NCBI GenBank assembly: GCA_027315385.1
Contig: DAHUYD010000127.1
Coordinates: 1-44,351 of the forward strand
Origin: Acidobacterium sp.
GTDB lineage: Bacteria > Acidobacteriota > Terriglobia > Terriglobales > Acidobacteriaceae
Direction of reading: 5' to 3'
DNA: 44,351 nucleotides
In this document: piece by piece, positions 36,701-39,704 of the stretch
Numbering within the stretch: the first letter of the stretch is position 1
Layout of the letters: each line of letters opens with the position of its first letter
Notes under the pieces: model-generated
Told to the model about the DNA's origin: nothing
Seen by the model: only the letters and a program-made list of their open reading frames with translations
Databases searched by the model: none
Position numbers and translations under genes: made by a program

Positions 36701-36824
36701 CCGTGGTCTGCGCGGACGAAACCGCTGCCGACGCCAGACAGAACAGCGTTAGCGCGGAATGCATTACCAGCGCGGTAACTTTCGACGTTCTCTTGGCAAT
36801 CGGCTCACTCTGATGGAGCATCAT
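18762..36824 (-). CDS. Giant (6020-residue) secreted multidomain repeat protein
   Basis: A single open frame of 18,063 nt with no stop or frameshift. The start is ATG 36824, preceded by GGAGG at a 5-nt spacing; an extension to 36902 is rejected. Residues about 18-39 form a Sec signal peptide ending in VSSAQT. Then follow 10 HYDIN/choice-of-anchor-D-like repeats (about 43-1103), 24 IPT/TIG-like repeats (about 1107-3439) and 21 Big_5-like repeats (about 3440-6020). A jelly-roll-like module (3876-4051) and an 8-Cys WSC domain (about 5006-5090) sit in the last part. The protein ends in ATFTTQ with no LPxTG, PEP-CTERM, T9SS or RTX-type signal, so anchoring is unexplained. If each domain is 3-4 nm, it could span over 150 nm. 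A surface adhesin or matrix protein is the likely role. No enzyme domain is seen. Confidence 0.93.
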   Translation of the reverse strand: MMLHQSEPIAKRTSKVTALVMHSALTLFCLASAAVSSAQTTANPSVVSFPAVQVGVTSAPVPVTFSNQSGAPIAINSIATSAPFAVSGTNCPLSPSTLGSGFSCTVSVTFTPAEGGFASGSLTIGDSASNSPSTVALQGNGTGGATSVSPAQVNFGPVLVNQSSTATAVTFTNNQSSAITLGKLQTSGDFALTGVTTCGSSLGPSASCRIYMTFTPTAGGVRQGVLSIPDSVDAVPVSVGLRGIGLAPVTVSPASFNFGKVVDNQTSAFKAFTLANNQGSPLTINSVTGFASGFALDAADTTCAVTGGTLPANSTCVLAVTFTPSATGSASATLSISASPSTGPVSIPLLGYGIPPISISKPSLSFGNVVLNTTSAIQTTTLTNNQPVSAAISSISVPPGTMFALDPSTTCANPGTLGAGASCIVAVTFTPTSSGQQTSTLTIAFGGGLGSQPVALGGFGINPVTLTPAHLNFGQAILNTSSTAQVLTLTNSLSSPLTISSVIPGGPFALASGSGNPTTCPTSGGSLAAGTSCLIGVVFQPTVTGPSSGQITVVDSSTNSPQFSTISGYSVPATSLSPAVINFGYVVENTASAVRTFNLINHQTVVLHIASISTSAPYAIDQAATTCGATLAAGATCAIAATFTPTALGTAPVGAITITHDAVTSPQSVPLYGVGITPVTVIPLSPGFGSVVVGQPATANFRLTNNQSTALTISSIGGFTGSYSLNTANTTCPISPLTLAGGASCIVAVSLNATGVGSQPGSVTITDSASNSPQVLPLSAYAVQPVLLSPSGLWFGSQFLGATSAPSIVTVTNNQNVPLTIASASIAGAAPGDFSVASSCPSPVPAASSCTLSVTFSPSATGRRNAVLNLNDNALGSPQSMNLGGAGNAPLLVSPTSITGFGAAVGSTSSYATVTLKNNTSNPITITAFQFSGDFQQTSTSCGPTASAPPPYTLAAGASCNVTTSFAPTVGGLRDGQLLVYDSAATSPQVVNLSGTGTHPLTFNAGILGFGAQTIGTVSAPFTVKLTNHEVQSETFTLSPSANFTATSTCGNGVIAAQSTCLVSVVFAPSASAPQGTITGTLTVANSAPNGSPLNLPLFGSAISTNPAPAISVISPSAGAAGTLVPVVITGNGWTHFSSSSVITFVDTNSRSIPSGIVIVPGSQVAVSPNQIDATLQLTGTGVTYGARDLYVKTPLAAGGTETAHLLSAFIIADPSNAHSIVSVAPAFGAQGQTLNVSLSATGTSFVQGTTYANFGDGITVNSLTITDGTDATANITISNTTPVGYRTITMVTGGEFATSVPGPSGNPIFQVGPNSATLLSISPNSEPQGFAGQVTLTASGTHFLQNATQVSISGGVVVGDVQVTSDTTATAQVAVPSGAAIGVDDVTVSTGGEIATLPGSFTVTGATPGLISVAPNSAAQGQSASVVITGNAYTAFNACPGGVLLADFTGEISTGAIAVNSANQVTVPITVSPNANVGAITARLTCGGAGNATIFPFTFSVTASGASIVSVTPGSVPQGGQLTLAVVGSNTSWVQGTTVAAFFPQGVPVPSFPVVTIDSPTTATLNISVPVSTPPGTYPFYMATGGQVVTASVTVYAQTPTLTMSPANGAVPTNSTPNSFSVSFTGQFTHFSGTAAPVTLPVIAGQGVTLSNFTVTSPVSATATLTIAPGAATGNRLVTFTTGGEIVTTYFNVTSTPVGISLIDPSHAPQNSTLSVSIVGLNTHFQSGVTQVLFGPQITVNTVTVIDATHLSVSIATSYTVGATSTPTPPGYQNVYVNTGAEQVIGGFSVDSPATPTLVSVTPNSGAQGSTESVTITGSLTNWVQGQTQAILGAGVTVSNLNITSPTTATATIAISPTAPIGGNSVIMITGSEIVSGTGFSVTPSAAYVASVEPSFICSTTGTIGDLNCTTGNPPTGVPQIAQLQTATLNITGIGTHWLQGNTMASFGSSIGVDSLTITSPTSATVQITVLSTAPVGFVPLTMSTDGEVATLQQAIDVEEGSPALLAISPGAAQQGATLNLQVLGRYTNWQSMLTSLAFNQDITVNSVSVIDSDTLAANITVSPWAYVDAGSPCGHALTVTTGSEQVNTSSINDNFCVQPGAAQINSVSPLSTPQGSTLALTITGSATHFLAGVTTVSFSDSNFQVGQVTVNSPTSLTVSVAVTTSASTGFKTITVQTYGEVATQQYSFTVQPGVATLNEAIPNQAQQGTQNLSVHLVGQYSHFNANSTATFGPGITVNSVTFTDATDLTANITVDPLAYTGTNNVTVDSPGVSCAYQPPAGTSGVIYSGCTPGNPSGTGDEIVNANIFGIATGPAIITQVAPATGNQGQEVVFNITGSNTHWAQNITQFYIAGGGSDIAIHSVIVNSPTSATVDMSISSTAGLGTRSVYMITAGESLVDSGAFVVTGGIPVITYLSPASALQGTTGLQVTINGLYTQWNAANTAQPTFGPGVTVASYQVDDATHISAVVNVDPAAQTGYRTVVVQTGTGQTAQFLTSNFLVTAPAPPPTPSIWYFTPSQGLPGQTFDVQFSGSSTHWDGTTTATFGSGIQMNSFQVTSPTSAIANITITAASAQTVPISFSTTSDSEVEDVNFNVVVAQPTLSIVDPGSGMQGAQSITVDILGQYTTFDNTTAFSFGPGITVNSVNILGPTIATATISIDQLATLGGRSVTATSDGVTVGGAGFSVTPSLAQMVSVTPNTALQGQTITVAVAGQNTHWNGSTVFRFGSGIVVTTSVVSDPTDATLTLAIPPLAPIGATSASATTGGEIASLSHAFVVQPGTPVLLSSGPGSVEQQGAAVFTILGQATTWTQATPPVVSYGAGIDIGSVTVTSPTSLTVQAAVEPLTPTGSRNLTVSTGTQVLGIANAVYVAPGPAVVNSIVPSTAGQNSTLTVTIAGINTHWQQGTTQLTFPGVQINTFTIDSPTTATANITVSQYATPGLVNITMTTLGEVAAKSNAFEITQTQPEMIYINPPTAMLGQTGNVTITALNTVFGGSGTTTSALFGTGVAVNTVTPISATQLQANITVQPTTTLGYRPVSVTTTGTPSGTQAIGSSTLFQVVAGPAAIAGLSPASGGQGNSVTVLVTGSQTNFTSGVTTASFGEGAIKVTGISVVDLTHANVTVSIPSTVAVGAYDVTMTTGGEVATILGGFSVTNGNAKLIGINPPTGNQGASSLNVTLTGQFTNFVNGVSIASFGAGTDITVNSTTVTSPATAVANINISNTAALTSHTVTVTTNSEVASLTGGFTVLAGVPAINSASPGTGQAGSTVNVVIDGAFTSFQQGVTTVSLGSGTTTNFVTVANATQLTANVTISSTATAGARDIVVTTNSQTETLSSGFSVTPGTPVITQINPNIGNPGQTLNVTIAGLYTNWVNGTTNATFGPNITTNSTTVNSATSLTANITVSAAAPLGPADVTTTTNSEVETVAGGFTIQAVTIPAPSLLSLSPGNSATGMPVNASIIAVFSQPMNRTTFTSSTVLLTLTSNPGGYVSVPGTITVDATGRVLTFTPNAPLAVNSQYLFQLASGIKDATGNTFNSYGAYLNTADAAATTAPTVVAANPPANAAVGTNVSVQLQFSADMNQSTQAGLTLTAGGNPVAGAYSWNSSPTSSIGSGTIVTFTPSAPLAAGATYTVTYSSTLTDLAGNALTPGSFTFTTGSGPDTVQNHTSVNFNGQGNVGTNFAPAVAFAKPVNPIDINTGTLLLYNDDSGKYIQATVAPAPNGLSATLTPSVPLLPDTYYHLHQSSGYYDVDGNYLNGIDAYFTTGAGSDTTPPQVTYVSPADSASSIPLNTQIVVKFSAPINSNNIDVIQVTPSGGSPIPGTPSLSSDLVTLTFTPTAALQSNTVYTVQVSGYSDVIGNSGTTFTSTFTTTSTALDINVSTGIDVSGNLITTGDTVDPHWTYVPTTGPSGEAGFQYPGTQPLKVVAPGQPDFYSAWVPNGPSSSWIAINPGSATGNSYGFYSTSFTLPSPLPSGHLCLAGAWGHDDNGILAINGTPIMSDQSTANTALVPLNIDITGFVTPGTNYLIFGFGSTDNNIEGLRLTGTVETCGASVASALSLTSAAPANNAAGVSTATDITLTFNNPVDPLTVNAATLPVMVGWNSNQQIAGNYQVNGNIVTFTPDTPFPVDTNIWVGACNGPLDLAGDSAGGCYTQLTNFTTGATATVAGSAFQVTAFAPASNAVNVGLRAPVVATFNRSFNPNTVNPSGASDFALFSGDSQQPWCAGSSYMKSQDNTTLQFNCYPLPSSTPMTAMLNSNLQDWQGNSLTNFTSVFNTAPYDSNTNGSLITSRPGNGAGGVNPSQPIVLYFNLPINSGTANGGIQVAQNNVAVPGSVQVLDGGYTLQFTPTSPFANGALIQWWTTGSLADSTYNTPVNGASGYFYTAASTGTLVPAVQVTSPPQYSNPVPQNTVFDVQFNTPLNAATVNSSNIYVYDSSTSLNVPVTYSQPQPNEVLMVPQSDLPANHYIYVYVATGLQSATSVPATAANWYVYTGSPDDTSLPVIASAVPYNGAHNVGVNISPGVVLSKPVDPVSLNANTFQVLQGTTPLAGTYWISSSDTRIEFVPNAPLPPSTTLTMNLNGIIDREGHPIAYSSSFQTGSGPDFTAPSVVWTSVPTSGSVPTNSSIAVQFSESMDVTTFSSSSSFYIRDNLLNVTIPATLSWSSDQSAAYLAPSSPLAAGRQYTLNVNTGTDLAGNQVNGYSQSFYAEFGSASTAPAVILFNPLGGAKNIGANAVIQAEFSGAVDPTTLSGVTLGTGGVTVPTSPVMSAGNTVVELVPQTPLAAGTTYTITVAGVKDPAGNGVPTATSSFTTGSTYDINPPSVISYDPPNYATVGTNVIPKLVFNKPLNPITVTNNTFRMYVNQSGQWVPLTATPSADGLSVTLQPQIALLPDTLYHYQACCNYQDQNGNSGNQIDLYFYTGTAAVTTAPTVAISPVNGSTGVPLNSRLIAASSSPIDVTSWSQNSLQLFDSLSNPIPGFVSQIDGQTLSFTPTTASPVGTSLGCYADNGNRVLNGYSYSSNSMTVEGCVTACGSQGYTYAGVQSGTQCFCGNGVYSTLGASTACTSTCGGNSGETCGGSYANNVYTAQPNVEPANLSPSATYTAKVSGFTDTSGNPVTPASSAFTTSGTASTSGLALSSTNIPSGASGVSATQPIVLTFSQILDPTTVNAGTLKVMNTWNSALGIAGSYSVVGDQVTFTPTSPYPAGSTIYVGECGGPTDVLDEVFLAGACYSQQLVYFTVSTSSPDTSALQVTGVQPVDGAANVGLNQPVSVTFNKSVSPGSAANYNSMLFAGQSLQTNGSVTWSADNRTMTFNPGALYNGTSYTIALPAGGIADMSGNSLQTDFISTFSTLVDPSSSGGSVIGNAPANNATGVPTNTLLTLYLNRQVNASTLPGNVNVTVNGQLVAGTVTSAANGYEVQFTPGSAFPNGAVVQWFFSNVQDTGGDTFSSTSNSFTTVASVDPSTAQPTIVAVSPGYGSNNVPTNAGIDIQYSQPIDPTTLTAANLYFNSGTPVNIAAVTPYLVRITPVSPLSASTQYYFCATSGVKGTNGVATPGGCWTTYFTTTAAGDTTPGTITLGPPNGVVNVGTNAYIRVQFSKPADRTTVNSTNVLVMNGANAIPGTWSYNYNGSDLMGANFYPLNPLPPSTSISVTTSGLLDYAGNTFSSASSQFTTAQAPDYTNPNVSFDFPNSTTGIGTNAGFTCRYTEPMDPASIAPGGTYVWSYATSSQVQVTYSYSSDLMSVTMTPQKPLTAGAEYNYTCNNALDLTGNAQNNGGSYTFYTGAGPDTTGPSLLQTNPPNGFTGVPLNSNNGPFGLGTSLGLLFSEPLSVNSLSGITLTPQGGSPLAINLVPEIGDTGIMAQLPSALLPNTTYTFSVSGVTDYEGNAIAPVTTTFTTGANFDWTPPTVASTSPANNATAVPDNISALSVTFSEAMNPVLIDSAHVYLRVHNTQVTVGTTFTISPDDKTVTLAPVTALAPATIYDIVTASPNWYLTDIAGNVYSSTGVVATFTTQ
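21558..21809 (-). other. WSC domain inside Big_5-like domain 13 of the giant protein
   Basis: Residues about 5006-5090 read LGCYADNGNRVL, VEGCVTACGSQGYTYAGVQ, QCFCGNG, ACTSTCGGNSGETCGG. All eight cysteines of the WSC family are present (first at residue 5008, last at 5080). WSC domains are putative carbohydrate-binding modules best known in fungal wall sensors and oxidases and are uncommon in bacteria. The domain splits Big_5-like domain 13, whose sequence resumes at LSPSATYTAKVSGFTD. Confidence 0.85.
24670..25200 (-). other. Jelly-roll-like insert in the giant protein
   Basis: Residues about 3876-4051, placed directly after Big_5-like domain 4. It reads LDINVSTGID, DPHWTYVP, then FYSTSFTLPSPL, AWGHDDNGILAINGTPI and LIFGFGSTDNNIEGLRL. 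This resembles galactose-binding-like beta-sandwich modules. The fold is inferred by pattern only; ligand binding is not shown. Confidence 0.5.
26508..33509 (-). repeat. Twenty-four IPT/TIG-like repeats
   Basis: Residues about 1107-3439 form 24 units averaging 97 residues. The consensus by eye is a P-N/S-SGxQG opening, VTITGxxTxW, FGxGITVNS, SPTxATAxITI and a final VTTGGEVAT. Most units have no Cys. Units 4, 9, 10 and 12 have longer loops with Cys residues. The family is an Ig-like fold usual in extracellular proteins. Confidence 0.8.
33512..36698 (-). repeat. Ten HYDIN-like (choice-of-anchor-D type) repeats
   Basis: Residues about 43-1103 of the giant protein consist of ten units of 100-110 residues. 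Each opens with a motif like VSPASFNFGKVV, has TLTNNQ in the middle, and ends with VTFTP and SPQ.VPL.G.GI. Nearly every unit carries a spaced Cys pair (for example TTCG and ASCRI), which could form one disulphide per domain outside the cell. Such ASH/HYDIN-fold domains are Ig-like binding or spacer modules. Confidence 0.8.
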
Positions 36825-36932
36825 GGAATCCTCCGGGCTCACCCAGGACATACAGCACGATCCGGCGCGGACGCATCGGGATTTGGGGCTACTGCCACAC
36901 AACGGGTTGTTGGGAATGCGTCAGTTCGCCGG

Positions 36933-36962
36933 AGGATAAGGAGGCTGCGGAAGGAAGGTCAA
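36933..36962 (-). promoter_or_regulatory. Candidate promoter of the giant gene
   Basis: Minus-strand TTGACC (36957-36962) and TATCCT (36933-36938) are 18 nt apart, a plausible sigma-70 pair. The leader to ATG 36824 would be about 100 nt. The -10 is imperfect, which fits a promoter that needs an activator. Confidence 0.4.
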
Positions 36963-36971
36963 GGGATTCTG

Positions 36972-37000
36972 CCTGACTTGTTTCTGAACTTTGTCTGAAC
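36972..37000. promoter_or_regulatory. Three 11-bp-phased CTGA motifs, candidate regulator site
   Basis: TCTGAAC occurs at 36983-36989 and again at 36994-37000, and a weaker CCTGACT is at 36972-36978, all in the same orientation and exactly 11 bp apart. Direct repeats one helical turn apart are the typical target of OmpR/ToxR-type winged helices, and the divergent gene at 37134 encodes one. The block lies just upstream of the candidate -35 of the giant gene. Confidence 0.45.
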
Positions 37001-37133
37001 AGAGATCCCATGCATTTCCGGGGAGTTAGCTGAAATTTCGCAAACAACTCTCGCGGAACTGTGCTATTGTTGTGTCACTTTCAGGTCTGATCCGTACTTT
37101 CTCCCAGGAATTCGCCTGGTCAGGCGCAACGGT

Positions 37134-39548
37134 ATGGCCACCTCTCCGTCTGTTTCCTGTTATCGCTTTGGTCCCTTCTCGCTACGTGTCCGCTCCGGCG
37201 AACTAATCCGCAATGGCCGTCGGATCCGCCTTCAGGAGAAGCCGTACTGCCTGCTGCTGGCGCTGATGGAGCGACCCGGAGAAGTGATCAGCCGAGCGGA
37301 CCTGCGCGAGCGGCTGTGGCCAAATGACACATTTGTGGATTTCGACGACGGGCTGAACACCGCCATGCGGAAGCTGCGGGAAGCGCTGGGGGACGATCCG
37401 CAGATTCCGCGGTACATCGAAACCGTGCGCGGGCGGGGATACCGCCTGCTGGCGGCCGTGGAGCCCGTGGTCGATGAGAGCGCCGGCCCGGAAGATGAGG
37501 GGATAAGCGGGCTGCCCACGCAGGCGGGAAATGTCCCCGGAATTGTGGAAGCTGCGCCGGTGACCGTGGCTGCGGTAGCTGCTGCTGAGAGCAGACGCGG
37601 TACGCGGCCGATGGGCTGGTTGCTGGCGGCGGGCGCGATTGCCGCGACCGGCGCGGGTTTATGGTACTGGCTCACCCATGCGCGTGCGGTGCTGTCGTAC
37701 GGCGATCGGAGTCCGGTGCTGGTGGCCGATTTTGCGAACCAGGCCGGCACGCCCGATTACGCCGCAGCGTTGCGAACGGCGCTGGCGGTAAGCCTGGAGC
37801 AGTCGGGGCACGTGAACACCTATTCCAGCGCGCAGACTCGCAATGTGCTGCGGCTGATGGAGCGGCCCGCGGACTCGCCGATTACGGGGACCGTGGGGCG
37901 GGAGATCTGCCGGCGCGAGGGCATACCGGCTCTGGTGGTGCCGGGCATCGGTTCCTCCGGGCGGGGCCTGGAGGTTACAGCGCAGCTGATCGATCCGGCG
38001 ACGGGGCTCGCGGTTCGGTCGTACGCCGCGCGAGCTCTGAGCAAAGAACATTTGCTGGATGCGGTAGACGAGATCGCGCTCGATATTCGCCATGACCTGG
38101 GTGAATCGCGCCTGGCGATCCGTGGATCGGATGCGCCGCTGCCTCAGGTAACGACGCCTTCGCTGACGGCGCTCGAGGATTATGCTGACGGCGCGAAATT
38201 TCTGGGACAGGGGCAGGTAGCCAATGCGGTGCGGCTGTACAAGGCGGCGCTGGCGGCCGATCCGGGATTCGCAATGGCCCATGCCGCGCTTGGATATATG
38301 GATTACAGCTTTTTCCTGAACGATCCGGCTCAGGGGGAAGCTGAATACCGAACGGCGCTGGCTCTCTCCTCACGCACGACCCGCCGCGAGCGCGCATGGA
38401 TTGAAATGCGCTTCGCGGAAAGCCAGGGACGAGTGGCGGACGCGCTGCGGCTGTATGAGACCTATGTGGAGAGATATCCCGGCGACTGGGATGCGCGCTA
38501 CAGCTACGCAAGGGAGCTGCGCATGAACGGGCAGGTGCGCGAGGCGCTCAACCTGTATCAGCAACTGGCAAGCGAATCGCCGGACGATCCCGGGCTGTGG
38601 ATTGAGACTGCAACCGCGTATAAGATGCTGGCGTTGTGGCCGCAGTCGATCAAGGCATACGAAAAGGCGTTCTCGCTCGACCCACACGAGCTTTCCGTGA
38701 CGAACGTCAATGAAGAGTACGGGTTCACCCTGGTGGCAAACGGGCAGGAAGAAAAGGCGAGACAGGTGTTCTCGGCCCAGGCGCGCGATCCCGACCAGTA
38801 TGCGAATGGAGAGCGTTCTCTGGCTTTCCTGGATTTGTACGATGGGCGCTACAGGAGCGCACGGAACCACCTGATGCTGGCCCTGGAGAGGACCAGCGGC
38901 GCATTCTCAGTGGCGCGGATCCGTTACATGCTGGCGGCGGTGGCGAGAGGACAGGGAAACCGGCAGGAGGAGATTGCGCAGCTGGACCGGATTGCGGAGC
39001 GTCTGAATGCCATTGGTCCGCGCGTGGAGTATGGTTCACTGGTGGGCCAGGCCTACGCGCGCGCGGGCGAGACGGCGAAGGCGAAGCGGATACTGGCAGA
39101 GGTGGCGCCCCTGGTGAACGAGCGCGTGGAAGATCAGGTAGCGTATGCGCAGTTGCTGAAAGCGGAAGTAGCGGCCGCAACGGGCGACTACCAGACAGCG
39201 ATTGAATTCCTCAACCCTCCTGACGCAAATAGTGCGAAGTCGACGGCCACGCTGACGCGGGAATCGCTCGGCTTTATCTATCAAAAGATGGGAAAGACTG
39301 ACGAAGCGGTGGAATGGGAGCGGCAGTTTCTGAACGGCCGGAGCTCGGACGCATTGGGTTGGGAACCTCAACAACAGCTCTTTGAAGCGGAGTACGCACT
39401 GGCGAGCGACTACGAGAAGAAGGGTGACCTAACCGATGCGCGAACTGAAATCGGGGACCTCCTGGGCCAGTGGAACCACGCCGATCCTGAGCTGGCCCTG
39501 CTGAAGCAGGCGCAGCAACTCAAGGGTCAACTGGCGTCCAGTCACTAA
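37134..39548 (+). CDS. Membrane-bound OmpR/CadC-type regulator with TPR repeats
   Basis: An 804-residue protein. Residues about 8-106 are an OmpR-type winged helix (YRFGPFSLRVRSGELIRNGR; then NDTFVDFDDGLNTAMRKLRE and VRGRGYRLL). One membrane helix is at about 160-180 (GWLLAAGAIAATGAGLWYWL). The outer part starts with a TolB-N-like domain (VLVADFANQ; DPATGLAVRSYAARAL) and continues with about a dozen TPR-like helical pairs from about residue 345. The layout is that of ToxR/CadC-like one-component sensors, which bind DNA from the membrane without a kinase. It is divergent from the giant gene across a 309-nt spacer with phased repeats, so control of that gene, or of itself, is the natural guess. 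What the TPRs sense is unknown. Confidence 0.88.
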   Translation: MATSPSVSCYRFGPFSLRVRSGELIRNGRRIRLQEKPYCLLLALMERPGEVISRADLRERLWPNDTFVDFDDGLNTAMRKLREALGDDPQIPRYIETVRGRGYRLLAAVEPVVDESAGPEDEGISGLPTQAGNVPGIVEAAPVTVAAVAAAESRRGTRPMGWLLAAGAIAATGAGLWYWLTHARAVLSYGDRSPVLVADFANQAGTPDYAAALRTALAVSLEQSGHVNTYSSAQTRNVLRLMERPADSPITGTVGREICRREGIPALVVPGIGSSGRGLEVTAQLIDPATGLAVRSYAARALSKEHLLDAVDEIALDIRHDLGESRLAIRGSDAPLPQVTTPSLTALEDYADGAKFLGQGQVANAVRLYKAALAADPGFAMAHAALGYMDYSFFLNDPAQGEAEYRTALALSSRTTRRERAWIEMRFAESQGRVADALRLYETYVERYPGDWDARYSYARELRMNGQVREALNLYQQLASESPDDPGLWIETATAYKMLALWPQSIKAYEKAFSLDPHELSVTNVNEEYGFTLVANGQEEKARQVFSAQARDPDQYANGERSLAFLDLYDGRYRSARNHLMLALERTSGAFSVARIRYMLAAVARGQGNRQEEIAQLDRIAERLNAIGPRVEYGSLVGQAYARAGETAKAKRILAEVAPLVNERVEDQVAYAQLLKAEVAAATGDYQTAIEFLNPPDANSAKSTATLTRESLGFIYQKMGKTDEAVEWERQFLNGRSSDALGWEPQQQLFEAEYALASDYEKKGDLTDARTEIGDLLGQWNHADPELALLKQAQQLKGQLASSH

Positions 39549-39704
39549 AATCTCCCTGGAAAGCCGATGGATGAGGGGGGAGTTGCGCCCTTGCCCGGCC
39601 GGGAGCAACGTCGAGAGGAATGACCGGCCATCCATTTGCCCGTGGCAAGTGGCCGGAATATGATTGGGCCTTCAACAGACTTGTCCGGAAAAGAGACGAT
39701 TTCG

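Noticed and set aside
36825-36902. Upstream extension of the giant frame to 36902
   Set aside because: It would put a Cys/Arg-rich stretch before the signal peptide; ATG 36824 has GGAGG at the right distance.
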